Shown piece after piece: positions 35,055 to 43,245 of a stretch of DNA of 64,000 bases. The notes beneath the pieces were generated by a model, which made no database searches, was not told where the DNA came from, and worked only from the letters and a program-made list of their open reading frames with translations. The stretch spans positions 108,285 through 172,284 of the forward strand of contig NZ_BOOW01000036.1 in the NCBI RefSeq assembly GCF_016863435.1, in the 5' to 3' direction. The position numbers and the translations under genes were made by a program. This stretch comes from Sinosporangium siamense. GTDB lineage: Bacteria; Actinomycetota; Actinomycetes; Streptosporangiales; Streptosporangiaceae. Each line of letters begins with the position of its first letter. Position 1 is the first letter of the stretch.

Positions 35055-36289
35055 AAGCCGCTGGTGTGAGCGAGTCCGGCGCCCCGTACGACCTGCCTTC
35101 GCTCTGGGAAGCAGACGGCGCCGCACCATCGATCGCGCGTTGGGAGCGCCGCCGAGAGCGCATTCGTGAGTCCTTCGCGAATGCGGTCTACGGGCACACC
35201 CCCACCGGGGGCCGGCTGGACGATGTCACCGTCGTCTCCCGCCGCGCCGACGCCCTCGGCGGCTCGGCGATTCGCATCGAGGCGGACCTGATCCTCGCCG
35301 GCCCCCTCGGCGTCAGGCGCGCCTCGCTGCTCGTCTACGCACCGGTCTCGGACACGCCCGTTCCGGCCTTCCTCGGCCTCAACTTCTGGGGCAACCACGC
35401 CACCACGACCGACACCGACGTGCGTCGCTCGGACGCGGTCGAGGCCGTTGCGAAGGCTCACGGCTCACCCCCCACCGAGCGAGGAAGCGACACCCGGGCC
35501 TGGCCGTACCCGCTGATCAACGGTCGTGGATACGCGGTCGCCACGATCTGGTACGAAGAGCTCGAAATCGACCTGCCCGGCTACGCCGACACCGGAGTTC
35601 GGGGACTGTTCGGCGCCCCCTCCGGGCTCGGGCAACCAGCGTGGGGGGCGATCGGCGCCTGGGCATGGAGCCTCTCCCGGGCCTTGGACGCACTCGGCGC
35701 GATCGATGAGATCGACCAAACGGCGGTAATCGCCGTCGGCCACTCGCGCCTCGGTAAGACAGCACTGTGGGCAGCGGCCCAGGACACCCGCTTCGCCGGC
35801 GTCGTGAGCAATGAATCCGGCTGCGGTGGAGCATCCCTGTTCCGGCACGTCGGCGTCGAAGACATCCGAGTGATCACCACGGCGCGGCCGCACTGGTTCA
35901 CTCCGCGCTTTGCGGAGTATCGTGGCGCCGACCACCTGCTCCCGGTTGACCAGCACCAGCTTGTCGCGCTTGTAGCCCCCCGGCCGACACACGTGGCGAG
36001 CGCCACTGACGACCCCGGCGCCGATCCCTACGGAGAGTTCCTGAGCACTCTGCACGCGACTCCGATCTTCGAGCTCTACGGATCGGCCGGGACAGCACCG
36101 ACGGATCTTGCCCCGCCTGGCGCGGACCTCGCTACAGAGCATGCGTTGCGCGTTCCTTACCCGACGCCCGGTGTCCGTGTCGGTGAGCGCTTGTCATACC
36201 ACCTTCGCGAAGGCAGGCACGCGATGGTTGAGGAAGACTGGCGTCACGTCCTGGACTTCGCCGACCAGCATTGGACGAACACGGGCTAG
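35051..36289 (+). CDS. CE15-type glucuronoyl esterase-like hydrolase, no signal peptide
   Basis: 412-residue alpha/beta hydrolase of carbohydrate esterase family 15. Nucleophile S232 in AVGHSRLGKTALW, acid E255 in SNESGCGG and His H390 in LREGRHAMVEEDW match the CE15 triad. Known members split the ester between glucuronate and lignin alcohols outside the cell. This one has no secretion signal and its GTG start overlaps the LacI stop, so it must work on an imported glucuronoyl ester or uronate-containing fragment. It links the importer to the uronate operon (uxuB, manD) on the other strand. Confidence 0.82.
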   Translation: MKAAGVSESGAPYDLPSLWEADGAAPSIARWERRRERIRESFANAVYGHTPTGGRLDDVTVVSRRADALGGSAIRIEADLILAGPLGVRRASLLVYAPVSDTPVPAFLGLNFWGNHATTTDTDVRRSDAVEAVAKAHGSPPTERGSDTRAWPYPLINGRGYAVATIWYEELEIDLPGYADTGVRGLFGAPSGLGQPAWGAIGAWAWSLSRALDALGAIDEIDQTAVIAVGHSRLGKTALWAAAQDTRFAGVVSNESGCGGASLFRHVGVEDIRVITTARPHWFTPRFAEYRGADHLLPVDQHQLVALVAPRPTHVASATDDPGADPYGEFLSTLHATPIFELYGSAGTAPTDLAPPGADLATEHALRVPYPTPGVRVGERLSYHLREGRHAMVEEDWRHVLDFADQHWTNTG

Positions 36290-36503
36290 TGTGATGCGCC
36301 GGAAATTGCACCTGTAATTGGCATGCTTTTCGTGTCGCATGGAGGTCCGCGAGCTGTCGAGGTTGTGCTCTCGTGGGAGGAGCGCATCGACTAATCGCGT
36401 CGGGCGTCGGGCGGCGCGGGCGCTCGGGTGGCCGAGCCGGCACAAGTCCCCATTCCGCCGTTACGGCTGCTGGGGCCAAGGATGCGCGACGCCCGCTAGT
36501 TTA

Positions 36504-36524
36504 TGCAAACGTTTTCGATATAAT
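36504..36524 (+). promoter_or_regulatory. nagB promoter: LacI-type operator and -10 box, leaderless layout
   Basis: Operator TGCAAACGTTTTCGA (36504-36518) is followed directly by a consensus -10 box TATAAT (36519-36524). The ATG at 36532 is 7 bases further on, exactly where transcription should begin, and no ribosome site exists. The mRNA is therefore probably leaderless and repression would block the polymerase. Confidence 0.7.
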
Positions 36525-36531
36525 CACCTTC

Positions 36532-37290
36532 ATGACCGTTCCTACCTTCTCCATCGCCGCGCACTCCGACCCAGGGACCATGGGTGCCGCTGCTGCGAGA
36601 TCCGCTGCGCACGCACTGCGTTCGGCGATCGCCGAACGAGGCTCCGCACGGATGATCGCGGCAGCGGCACCGAGCCAGACCGAGGTCTATCGGGCGCTCG
36701 CCCTTGAGCCGGACATCGACTGGAGCCGCGTCACGATCCTGCACATGGACGAGTACGTCGGGTTGCCACAGGAGGCGCCTCAACGATTCGGCCACTGGCT
36801 TCGGGCCCATCTCGTCAATGCGGTCGAACCGGCTCGCTTCCATGAGATCGGGTCCGAGCTTGGCGTATCCGACGCAATCGCCAGATACGCCGCCTTGCTC
36901 GAGGAAGGACCTATCGACCTCGTCTGCCTCGGCATCGGGGTAAACGGGCACATCGCGTTCAACGATCCACCCCATGCGGACATCCAGGATCCCGAGTTCC
37001 TTCGCCTTATCCGCCTTGATGAGGTCAGTCGAATCCAGCAGGTAGACGACGGCTGCTTCGCGACGCTCTCCGACGTACCCACCCAAGCCATCACGTTGAC
37101 CATCCCTGCCCTCATGCGCGGTGGACACCTGGTGTGCTCCGTCCCAGGCGTCCGCAAGGCGGAAGCGGTGCGTGCACTCGTCGAGGAGCCGATTGGTGCC
37201 CTGTGGCCCTGCACGGTGCTTCGTCGCCATCCGAGCTGCGAGGTGCATGTCGATCGCGACGCGGCAGGCCTATTGCCGCTCGGCCTGTGA
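36532..37290 (+). CDS. NagB-family amino-sugar-6-phosphate deaminase/isomerase
   Basis: 252 residues. The fold and order match glucosamine-6-phosphate deaminase: ILHMDEYVGL (D73, the proton-transfer acid) and CLGIGVNGHIAFNDPP (H140). However, the E. coli motif GVGNDGHIAFNEP reads GIGVNGHIAFNDP here: the ring-opening Asp is Asn and the Glu is Asp. This belongs to a divergent NagB subgroup (QQVDDGCFATLSDVPTQA). It could act on GlcN-6-P or another amino sugar phosphate. Under the same type of operator as the importer. Confidence 0.78.
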   Translation: MTVPTFSIAAHSDPGTMGAAAARSAAHALRSAIAERGSARMIAAAAPSQTEVYRALALEPDIDWSRVTILHMDEYVGLPQEAPQRFGHWLRAHLVNAVEPARFHEIGSELGVSDAIARYAALLEEGPIDLVCLGIGVNGHIAFNDPPHADIQDPEFLRLIRLDEVSRIQQVDDGCFATLSDVPTQAITLTIPALMRGGHLVCSVPGVRKAEAVRALVEEPIGALWPCTVLRRHPSCEVHVDRDAAGLLPLGL

Positions 37291-37405
37291 GCACCGCATG
37301 CTCCCGCGCGATGCAGAGCGTTCTCGAGGTGTTCTCCATCGTCGTGGCGTCCTCCACCCATACCGTTGAGCCGGGGACCGGCGCGAATGGGGAAGGCGGG
37401 TGACC

Positions 37406-37594
37406 TCAACCGGCATATGGCCGGCTGACGACCTCCGTCTCCGCACTGTCGGGACGAAGGCGGGTGACCCGACGACGGATGCACTGACGCGAGACGCCGA
37501 GTTCCTTCGAGGCATGCGCGGTCGGCCGCCCTACCGGCACCCGGCGAACAATCATCCGGCCCGCCGAAGTGAGCCGGGCATTTCCTTCGACCAC
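37406..37594 (-). pseudogene. IS481-family transposase N-terminal remnant
   Basis: 62 residues from GTG 37594: NARLTSAGRMIVRRV, then GVSRQCIRRRVTRLR, the helix-turn-helix start of IS481-type transposases. The DDE catalytic part is missing. It lies between the two halves of the sugar island. An 11-base inverted repeat (37601-37611 with 37634-37644) is adjacent. Confidence 0.65.
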
Positions 37595-37687
37595 GAGAAT
37601 GCCTCCACCTTCGCGTGACGTTGAACACCACCCAAAGTGGAGGCCTTCTCACTACCCCCGCATCACCAGCCTGCCGACCGAGTACAT

Positions 37688-38482
37688 CTAACGTCCGGAT
37701 ACCCACCGAGCCATTCGAGGGCCGAAGCGAGCCTGGCGCTTTTCACGGAAGGCGCGCTGCCCCTCGGCGGCGTCGTCCGTCAACCCCACATCGACGGAGA
37801 GCCGGTCCTCGGCCGCGTGTCCATCGTTACGGCCATGGCGAAGGCCGGTGTTCACGGCGTTCTTCGTCGCGGCGAGCGCAGTCGGCGAGCGCAAGGTCAG
37901 GTCGTGCGCGAGAGTTCGCGCCTGACTTTGAAGGTCTGCGTCGGGGACCACGGCTTGAACGAGCCCGATCCGGAGGGCTTCGTGGGCCGTGATGATCTCG
38001 CCGGTCAGGAGGAGCCGCTTCGCGTTTCCGGCGCCGACATGTTGTGGAAGGCGCTGCGTGCCTCCAGCGGACGCGAAGGTGCCGACCGCGACCTCGGGGA
38101 ACCCGAAACGTGCCGATTCGGCGGCGATGCGGATGTCGCAGGCGATCGCGAGCTCCGCACCTCCGCCGAGCGTCGTCCCGTTGCAGGCGGCGATGGTCGG
38201 GAACGGTGCCTCCTCGATCGCGGTCCACAGGTCTTGTTCGAGATGCGCGGCACTGGACAGCCAGTCGCGTTCCTGACGAAACTCCCTGATGTCGGAACCC
38301 ACGGAGAAGGCGGTGCCGGTGCCGGTGACTATGGCTGCTCGCAAGCGGGTATCGAGGGCGAGTCCTGCAATGAGCTCCCTAAACGCCTCTTTCGCCGAGG
38401 TATTCAAGACGCCGAGGGGTTGCGCCGTGAGCCGGATCAGCGCGATGCCGTCGTCGACGGTGACATCCAGCGCGTCACTCAT
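37688..38482 (-). CDS. Enoyl-CoA hydratase/isomerase (crotonase family)
   Basis: 264 residues. Oxyanion-hole and catalytic blocks are intact: NGTTLGGGAELAIACD with E110 and FGFPEVAVGTF with E130, so true hydratase chemistry is possible. The C-terminal helices (SPTALAATKNAVNTGL) are typical. Its ATG overlaps the stop of the CoA-transferase gene (ATGA). Last gene of the SDR - DapA - CoA-transferase operon; a crotonase in a sugar operon is unusual and implies a CoA-bound intermediate. Confidence 0.88.
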   Translation of the reverse strand: MSDALDVTVDDGIALIRLTAQPLGVLNTSAKEAFRELIAGLALDTRLRAAIVTGTGTAFSVGSDIREFRQERDWLSSAAHLEQDLWTAIEEAPFPTIAACNGTTLGGGAELAIACDIRIAAESARFGFPEVAVGTFASAGGTQRLPQHVGAGNAKRLLLTGEIITAHEALRIGLVQAVVPDADLQSQARTLAHDLTLRSPTALAATKNAVNTGLRHGRNDGHAAEDRLSVDVGLTDDAAEGQRAFREKRQARFGPRMARWVSGR

Positions 38483-40080
38483 GAGACCTCCAAAAGGTGA
38501 CTCCGCCGAACCCTGCTCGATCGCGGCTTCGATGCCATTGTTTCCGCGAGTGCGATCTCTCCTGCACCGAACAGTCGCCTGTCCATGACAGCGAGCTCGG
38601 GAGCGATCGTCGGCGGGAAAGTCATCTGTGCGAGCACATCCTGCTCCAAGTCGATCCCGGGAGCGATCTCGACGAGGGTGAAGCCACCCGGGGTCAGCCG
38701 GAAGACGGCACGTTCGGTGACGAACATGACCTCCTGCCCATTCTCCAGCGCGTACTTCCCGTTGAAACTGATCTGCTGGACAGCCTCAACAAACTTCGGA
38801 TGGCGCCCCTCGCTGAGAATCCGCAGTGCGCCGTCCGCGACCTCTACCTTGAGGCCGCCGGCCGTGAACGTTCCGCTGAAAACGATTTTGCGTGCATTTT
38901 GGCTGATATTCACGAAGCCGCCCACACCGATGATGCGGTTGTTGAATCGGCTGACGTTGGCATTTCCCGCACGGTCCGCCTCGGCGAACGAGAGGAAGGC
39001 GAGGTCGAGGCCGCCGCCGTCGTAGAAGTCGAATTGGTACGGCTGATCCACCATGCAGCTGTAGTTTGTGGCGGCTCCGGCATCGTTCCCGCTTGCCGGA
39101 GCGCCGCCGATCAGTCCCTGCTCATTGGTGAAGGTCACTGCATCCGTGACACCTTCATGCCAGGCGACGGCCGCGATCCGGGTCGAGATCCCCGCGCCGA
39201 GATTGCATACCGCTCCCGGATAGAGCTCGAGCGCGGCTCGACGTGCGATCACGGTGCGGATATCGATCGGCGGAATCGGAAGGCCGCCCGCAGGGACGCG
39301 GATCTCTCCGGCGTAGGCAGGGCTGTACGCGGTGTCATACGTCTGGCGCTGATCCGGGTCGACGACGATCGCATCGATCAGGATCCCGGGGACCTTCACC
39401 GATTTCGGCGGCAGTGTGCCCCGCCTAGCGATCCGCCGCACTTGGGCGATCACGATGCCGCCCGCGCGCTTCGTCGCCTGTGCCATCGAGAGCATCTCAC
39501 CGAAGACAGCCTCCTGCTCCATACTGAGGTTCCCGTCCTCGTCCGCCGTAGTGCCGCGGAGAAGCGCGACATCGGGGCGGAAGGGCTTGTATCGCAGCCA
39601 TTCCTGGCCATCAAACTCGACAAGCTCTATGAGATCCTCGGTGGCCGAGGCACTCTGCCGGCCACCGAGGGAACGAGGATCCACGAACGTGTGCAGGCCC
39701 ACTTTCGTGACCAGGCCGGGTCTGCCCGCCGCCATCTCGCGCATCAACTGCGACAGCGCGCCCTGGGGAAGGGTGTATGCCTCGATGGTGTCGGCGGCCG
39801 CCATGGCAGCGACCTTCGGGGCATCCGTGAATGCACCGCAGACGACGCGCTTGAGTAGCCCCTCATGAGCCAAATGGCCGACCCCGAGCCGGTCCTCGTC
39901 GCCGAGACCGACAGGGTGCAGGGCAGTCAAGCGCTGCGGACTCTCGCTGGCGAGAAATCGATCCTCCAACGCGGCGAGGATCGACTCGGGAACCGCATGA
40001 CCACCACCGGACCCACCGATCAGCAGGGTGTCGTCGTCCTGGACGAGTTCCGCCGCTTGCGCGGCCGTGAGCACCCTCAT
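38479..40080 (-). CDS. Family I acyl-CoA:carboxylate CoA-transferase (fused subunits, Pct/YdiF-like)
   Basis: 533 residues with alpha and beta halves in one chain. The alpha half opens with VLTAAQAAELVQDDDTLLIGG and the beta half (from about 285) contains the active-site Glu E320 in TFTNEQGLIGG, which forms the glutamyl-CoA intermediate. Family members activate propionate, lactate, 3-hydroxy or short fatty acids using acetyl-CoA. Both junctions with neighbours overlap by four bases. It supplies the CoA thioester presumably used by the adjacent crotonase. Confidence 0.9.
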   Translation of the reverse strand: MRVLTAAQAAELVQDDDTLLIGGSGGGHAVPESILAALEDRFLASESPQRLTALHPVGLGDEDRLGVGHLAHEGLLKRVVCGAFTDAPKVAAMAAADTIEAYTLPQGALSQLMREMAAGRPGLVTKVGLHTFVDPRSLGGRQSASATEDLIELVEFDGQEWLRYKPFRPDVALLRGTTADEDGNLSMEQEAVFGEMLSMAQATKRAGGIVIAQVRRIARRGTLPPKSVKVPGILIDAIVVDPDQRQTYDTAYSPAYAGEIRVPAGGLPIPPIDIRTVIARRAALELYPGAVCNLGAGISTRIAAVAWHEGVTDAVTFTNEQGLIGGAPASGNDAGAATNYSCMVDQPYQFDFYDGGGLDLAFLSFAEADRAGNANVSRFNNRIIGVGGFVNISQNARKIVFSGTFTAGGLKVEVADGALRILSEGRHPKFVEAVQQISFNGKYALENGQEVMFVTERAVFRLTPGGFTLVEIAPGIDLEQDVLAQMTFPPTIAPELAVMDRRLFGAGEIALAETMASKPRSSRVRRSHLLEVS

Positions 40081-41027
40081 GGTCGAGCCCCGGCGACGGT
40101 GCCCTCGGCCGTGAGCAGGTCCATGTCCTCCAACGTCGTGCGAATCAGCTCGCGCTCGTCCTCACGGAGCGACAGGAGTGGCTCCCGCATCTGAGTGCTC
40201 GGAATCACACCCTGAAGGGCGAGTACCTCCTTCACCCGGGCGCGATAGTTCGCCACCGGCGGGGCGAACACGATATCGGCGAGACGTTGGACGCGCTTGC
40301 CGAGCATCCGTGCTTCACCGAGCGATCCGGCCGCGACGAGCTTGATGAGTTCCACCTGCTCTCGCACCATGATGGTTCCGAATCCCAGCAGGGCGCCCTC
40401 GGCTCCGAGCACGAGCGACTCGAAGATGAAGTTGTCGTTGCCGGTGAGCATCACGACGTCGTGCGCTGCCTCGCCGACGATCTCGACCGTGTCCATGAAG
40501 GTGCGGGCGTCGAAGGATGCCTCCTTTAGTGCGACGACACCGTCGATGGAGAGCAGCCGCTCAAGAACGGGTCGCGGGATCACGGCGCCCCCGAGGGCAG
40601 GCTGGAGCTGGAAGAGGATCATCGGCACGCCCGCCTCCGCGATCGCCGAATGGTAGCGGTATGGGATCTCGGGGTCGAGTGGCGTCGAGTAGTAGGCCGG
40701 GATAGGGAACACGAGCAACGCGTCAGCGCCGATCGCTCGATACTCACGCGCCTGCCGGCGCGCTGCCTCCGTGTAGGGGCCTCCGAGCCCGGCGACCAGC
40801 CCGACGCCGGACGGCAGCTCTTCACGCACGATCTCGAGCACTCGGCGACGCTCCGCCGGAGAGAGGTGCGCAGTTTCACCGGTGTCCACGTTGATCGCCA
40901 AAGCGGTCACGCCCTGGCCGGCGACCCAGCGAATGTATGGGCGCAGGGCCGCCTCATCCGGCTTTTGATCCGGCGTCATCGGCACCACCGTGGCGGCAGT
41001 GAGTCCCCTGAAGTCGATGGCAGTCAC
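40077..41027 (-). CDS. DapA/NAL-superfamily lyase with altered active site
   Basis: 316 residues. Schiff-base Lys K168 lies in VVALKEAS, and the substrate-carboxylate loop is VDTGETAHLS (GTTGE in DapA). The proton-relay Tyr of DapA (ILYNVP) is missing: the segment reads PMILFQLQPAL. So the enzyme is a class I lyase or dehydratase with non-standard chemistry; possible substrates are 2-keto-3-deoxy acids. Its stop overlaps the start of the CoA-transferase gene. Confidence 0.85.
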   Translation of the reverse strand: MTAIDFRGLTAATVVPMTPDQKPDEAALRPYIRWVAGQGVTALAINVDTGETAHLSPAERRRVLEIVREELPSGVGLVAGLGGPYTEAARRQAREYRAIGADALLVFPIPAYYSTPLDPEIPYRYHSAIAEAGVPMILFQLQPALGGAVIPRPVLERLLSIDGVVALKEASFDARTFMDTVEIVGEAAHDVVMLTGNDNFIFESLVLGAEGALLGFGTIMVREQVELIKLVAAGSLGEARMLGKRVQRLADIVFAPPVANYRARVKEVLALQGVIPSTQMREPLLSLREDERELIRTTLEDMDLLTAEGTVAGARP

Positions 41028-41079
41028 TCACTGTTCCTTTCGTCCTGACTCTTAAGAGGCAGTCGTTGTGTCTCGTCGA

Positions 41080-41826
41080 TCACCAGATGCTCCATCCGCC
41101 GTCCACCGTCATCACGGAGCCGGTTGCGAAGTTGAGCTCGTCACCGGCCAGGATCGCCACGGCCGCCGCGATCTCGTCAGCCCGGCCGAGTCGACCGAGG
41201 AGCTGGCGATCGGCGAGGCGCCGCCGGTATGTCTTCGGGTCGCCGACATCTCGATCGATCTTGTCGAAGTACGGAGTGTCGATCGTGCCTGGCGCAACAC
41301 AGTTCACACGGATGTTCTGGGGCGCATGATCGACGGCCATCGCACGGGTCAGGCCGATGACGGCGGCCTTGGTCATGCTGTATGCGGCGCGGTCCGGAGT
41401 CGCGATCTGGCCGAGCACCGAGGCGATGTTCACGATGCTGCCCCCTCGCTCCCGCATCGCCTCCACGGCTCGTCGACTGCCGAGGAAGACCCCGGTAACG
41501 TTCGTCTCGAAGATCGCGTTCCACGCGGCCAGGGTCGTCTGCGTGATATCGGCTTTGATTCCGTAGCCAGCGCTGTTGACCAGGATGTCCCACCCGCCAT
41601 GCATGGCGGCCGCAACACCGTCCCAGGTCTCTTCGCGACCGACATCACCGACGACCACGCGCAGCCGATCACGCGCCTCCGCGAGCACTTGAATCGATGG
41701 GGGATCCATCGCCGTCCTGTCGACGACCAGCACCTCGGCCCCGTCTCTGATGAGCCGCTCGGTCACAGCCAGGCCGATTCCCGACCCGCCTCCTGTGACG
41801 ACGGCGCGCTTTCCCTCGAACTGCAT
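41080..41826 (-). CDS. Short-chain dehydrogenase/reductase
   Basis: 248 residues, classical SDR: TGGGSGIG cofactor loop, NSAG, catalytic Ser in NIASVLG and Y-x-x-x-K in AAYSMTKAAV, and the SVMTVDGGWSIW ending. NAD(P)-dependent oxidation or reduction of a sugar or hydroxyacid. First gene of the operon; AGGAGG precedes ATG 41826. A LacI-type half of the operator pair (41840-41853) lies directly upstream of its ribosome site. Confidence 0.9.
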   Translation of the reverse strand: MQFEGKRAVVTGGGSGIGLAVTERLIRDGAEVLVVDRTAMDPPSIQVLAEARDRLRVVVGDVGREETWDGVAAAMHGGWDILVNSAGYGIKADITQTTLAAWNAIFETNVTGVFLGSRRAVEAMRERGGSIVNIASVLGQIATPDRAAYSMTKAAVIGLTRAMAVDHAPQNIRVNCVAPGTIDTPYFDKIDRDVGDPKTYRRRLADRQLLGRLGRADEIAAAVAILAGDELNFATGSVMTVDGGWSIW

Positions 41827-41839
41827 TGGTCCTCCTAGT

Positions 41840-41853
41840 GGGAACGATTGCAG
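41840..41853 (-). promoter_or_regulatory. LacI-type operator before the SDR operon
   Basis: On the minus strand TGCAATCGTTCCC, just before the AGGAGG ribosome site of the SDR gene. Shares AACGATTGCAG with the site at 41995. A repressor bound here would act as a roadblock. Confidence 0.65.
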
Positions 41854-41994
41854 CACGAGCTTTTTTGGTTCGTCAACTCCCCGCTGGCTCCGCTGAAGAC
41901 AGCATCGGGGATGCTTGTGAAACCATGACTAGCCGGGTCAAACAGGACTTGAATCCGTCGGCCGCCTATGCGTATGCTAGCCGGGCTACATACT

Positions 41995-42008
41995 CGAAAC
42001 GATTGCAG
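41995..42008 (+). promoter_or_regulatory. LacI-type operator in the shared regulatory region
   Basis: CGAAACGATTGCAG, the second copy of the motif, 187 bases before the second LacI gene. The two sites, 155 bases apart, could support looping and joint control of the SDR operon and of lacI-nagA. The rest of the 368-base gap shows no gene. Confidence 0.65.
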
Positions 42009-42194
42009 AAAGACTGTGATCGTCTTGCCGTGGCAACACGGATGCCCGGGGGGACACGTCGATCGCGGCGCTCGGCACGCCCGACTACACCTCCTCGCGC
42101 ATCGGGCGCTACGGTCACCACGCAGGGCAGGGTCGAGATCTGATGACGATGGATCGTTCGGACGCCGTGCGTAGGTGTAGATGGGAGCGAAGTA

Positions 42195-43181
42195 GTGGCA
42201 GGTTCTAAGGCCCCACCGACGATTCAGGAAGTCGCCGAGCTCGCTGGGGTGTCCAAATCGACCATCTCCCGGTACTTCTCCGGATTCCCTGTTCGTAACC
42301 CTGAGCAGATTCGGGCCGCCGTCGAGAGGCTCGGGTATCGTCCGAACTCCGCAGCCCGTGATCTGAAGAACGGGCGCACGCGGACCGTGGGCGTTGCCGT
42401 TCGCGATCTCGCGGACCTTTATTTCGCGCGAATACTCAGGGCAATCGGACTTGCCTCCTCCGAAGTCGGTTTCCACCTGCTCGTGGCGGATACCAGCCTC
42501 ACGAGCGAACGACTCGCCTACGAGACCCTTCGCCAGCGCGCGGACGGCCTGATCCTGTGCGCGCCGCAGCTCGATGACTCGGAGCTGGAGTCCCTCGTCG
42601 ACGATCTCCGGCCGGTGGTCATCGTGGATCGCCTTGCGCCCGGCGTGCGGGCACCGCAAGTCGGTGTCGATTTCTACGCCGCGATGCTCGGTCTGATCGC
42701 CCACACCATGGACCTGGGGCACCGCCGCATCGCCTACTTCGCCGGTCCACCGCGATCATGGGGTGACCGGGAGCGGCGCCGCGCCTTCGAGACAGCCAAG
42801 ACATTTGGCGCGATCCCGACCATCCTTGAAGCAGCGGATTCCGACCAGCTGGACGCCGCGATCAACACGGCTCTCTCCGACGGGACAACCGCGATCCTCT
42901 CGTTCGACGATTTTATCGCCTCATCGACGATAAGCCGCCTGCGCAAGCTGGACGTGTCCGTTCCCGACGAGATCTCCGTTACCGGGTTCGACGACGTCGG
43001 CTACGCGTCACTCTCGAACCCGGAGATCACGACGGTCCGCACGCCGCTCGGAGACCTCGGCGAGCGTGCCTGGAGCGAGTTGCGCGCCCTCATCGAGGGC
43101 GCAGAGGCCACAGCGACGTCGGTGCTCCTGCCCGCAGAGGTCGTCGTCCGCGCCTCGGTCGCAGCGATCGCGAAAGCGTAG
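42195..43181 (+). CDS. LacI-family transcriptional repressor (second)
   Basis: 328 residues. HTH and hinge: TIQEVAELAGVSKSTISRYF and IRAAVERLGYRPNSAARDLK; effector domain GVAVRDLADLYFARI to SVTGFDDVGYASL. It resembles the LacI at 34071 in the region RRIAYFAGPPRSWGDRERRR versus RRVAYLPGPSRSWANRQRLK, so the two are related and may sense related ligands. GTG 42195 has GGGAGCG upstream. Divergent from the SDR operon and followed by nagA. Confidence 0.92.
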   Translation: MAGSKAPPTIQEVAELAGVSKSTISRYFSGFPVRNPEQIRAAVERLGYRPNSAARDLKNGRTRTVGVAVRDLADLYFARILRAIGLASSEVGFHLLVADTSLTSERLAYETLRQRADGLILCAPQLDDSELESLVDDLRPVVIVDRLAPGVRAPQVGVDFYAAMLGLIAHTMDLGHRRIAYFAGPPRSWGDRERRRAFETAKTFGAIPTILEAADSDQLDAAINTALSDGTTAILSFDDFIASSTISRLRKLDVSVPDEISVTGFDDVGYASLSNPEITTVRTPLGDLGERAWSELRALIEGAEATATSVLLPAEVVVRASVAAIAKA

Positions 43182-43245
43182 ATCCAGCCGACGCCGATGA
43201 TCTTGCCGCAACGTGACTCGACCCTCACGAAGATAAGGAGCCCAC

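Noticed and set aside
42009..42194. Possible small gene between the operator and the second LacI start
   Set aside because: Only short frames without ribosome sites; best read as promoter DNA.
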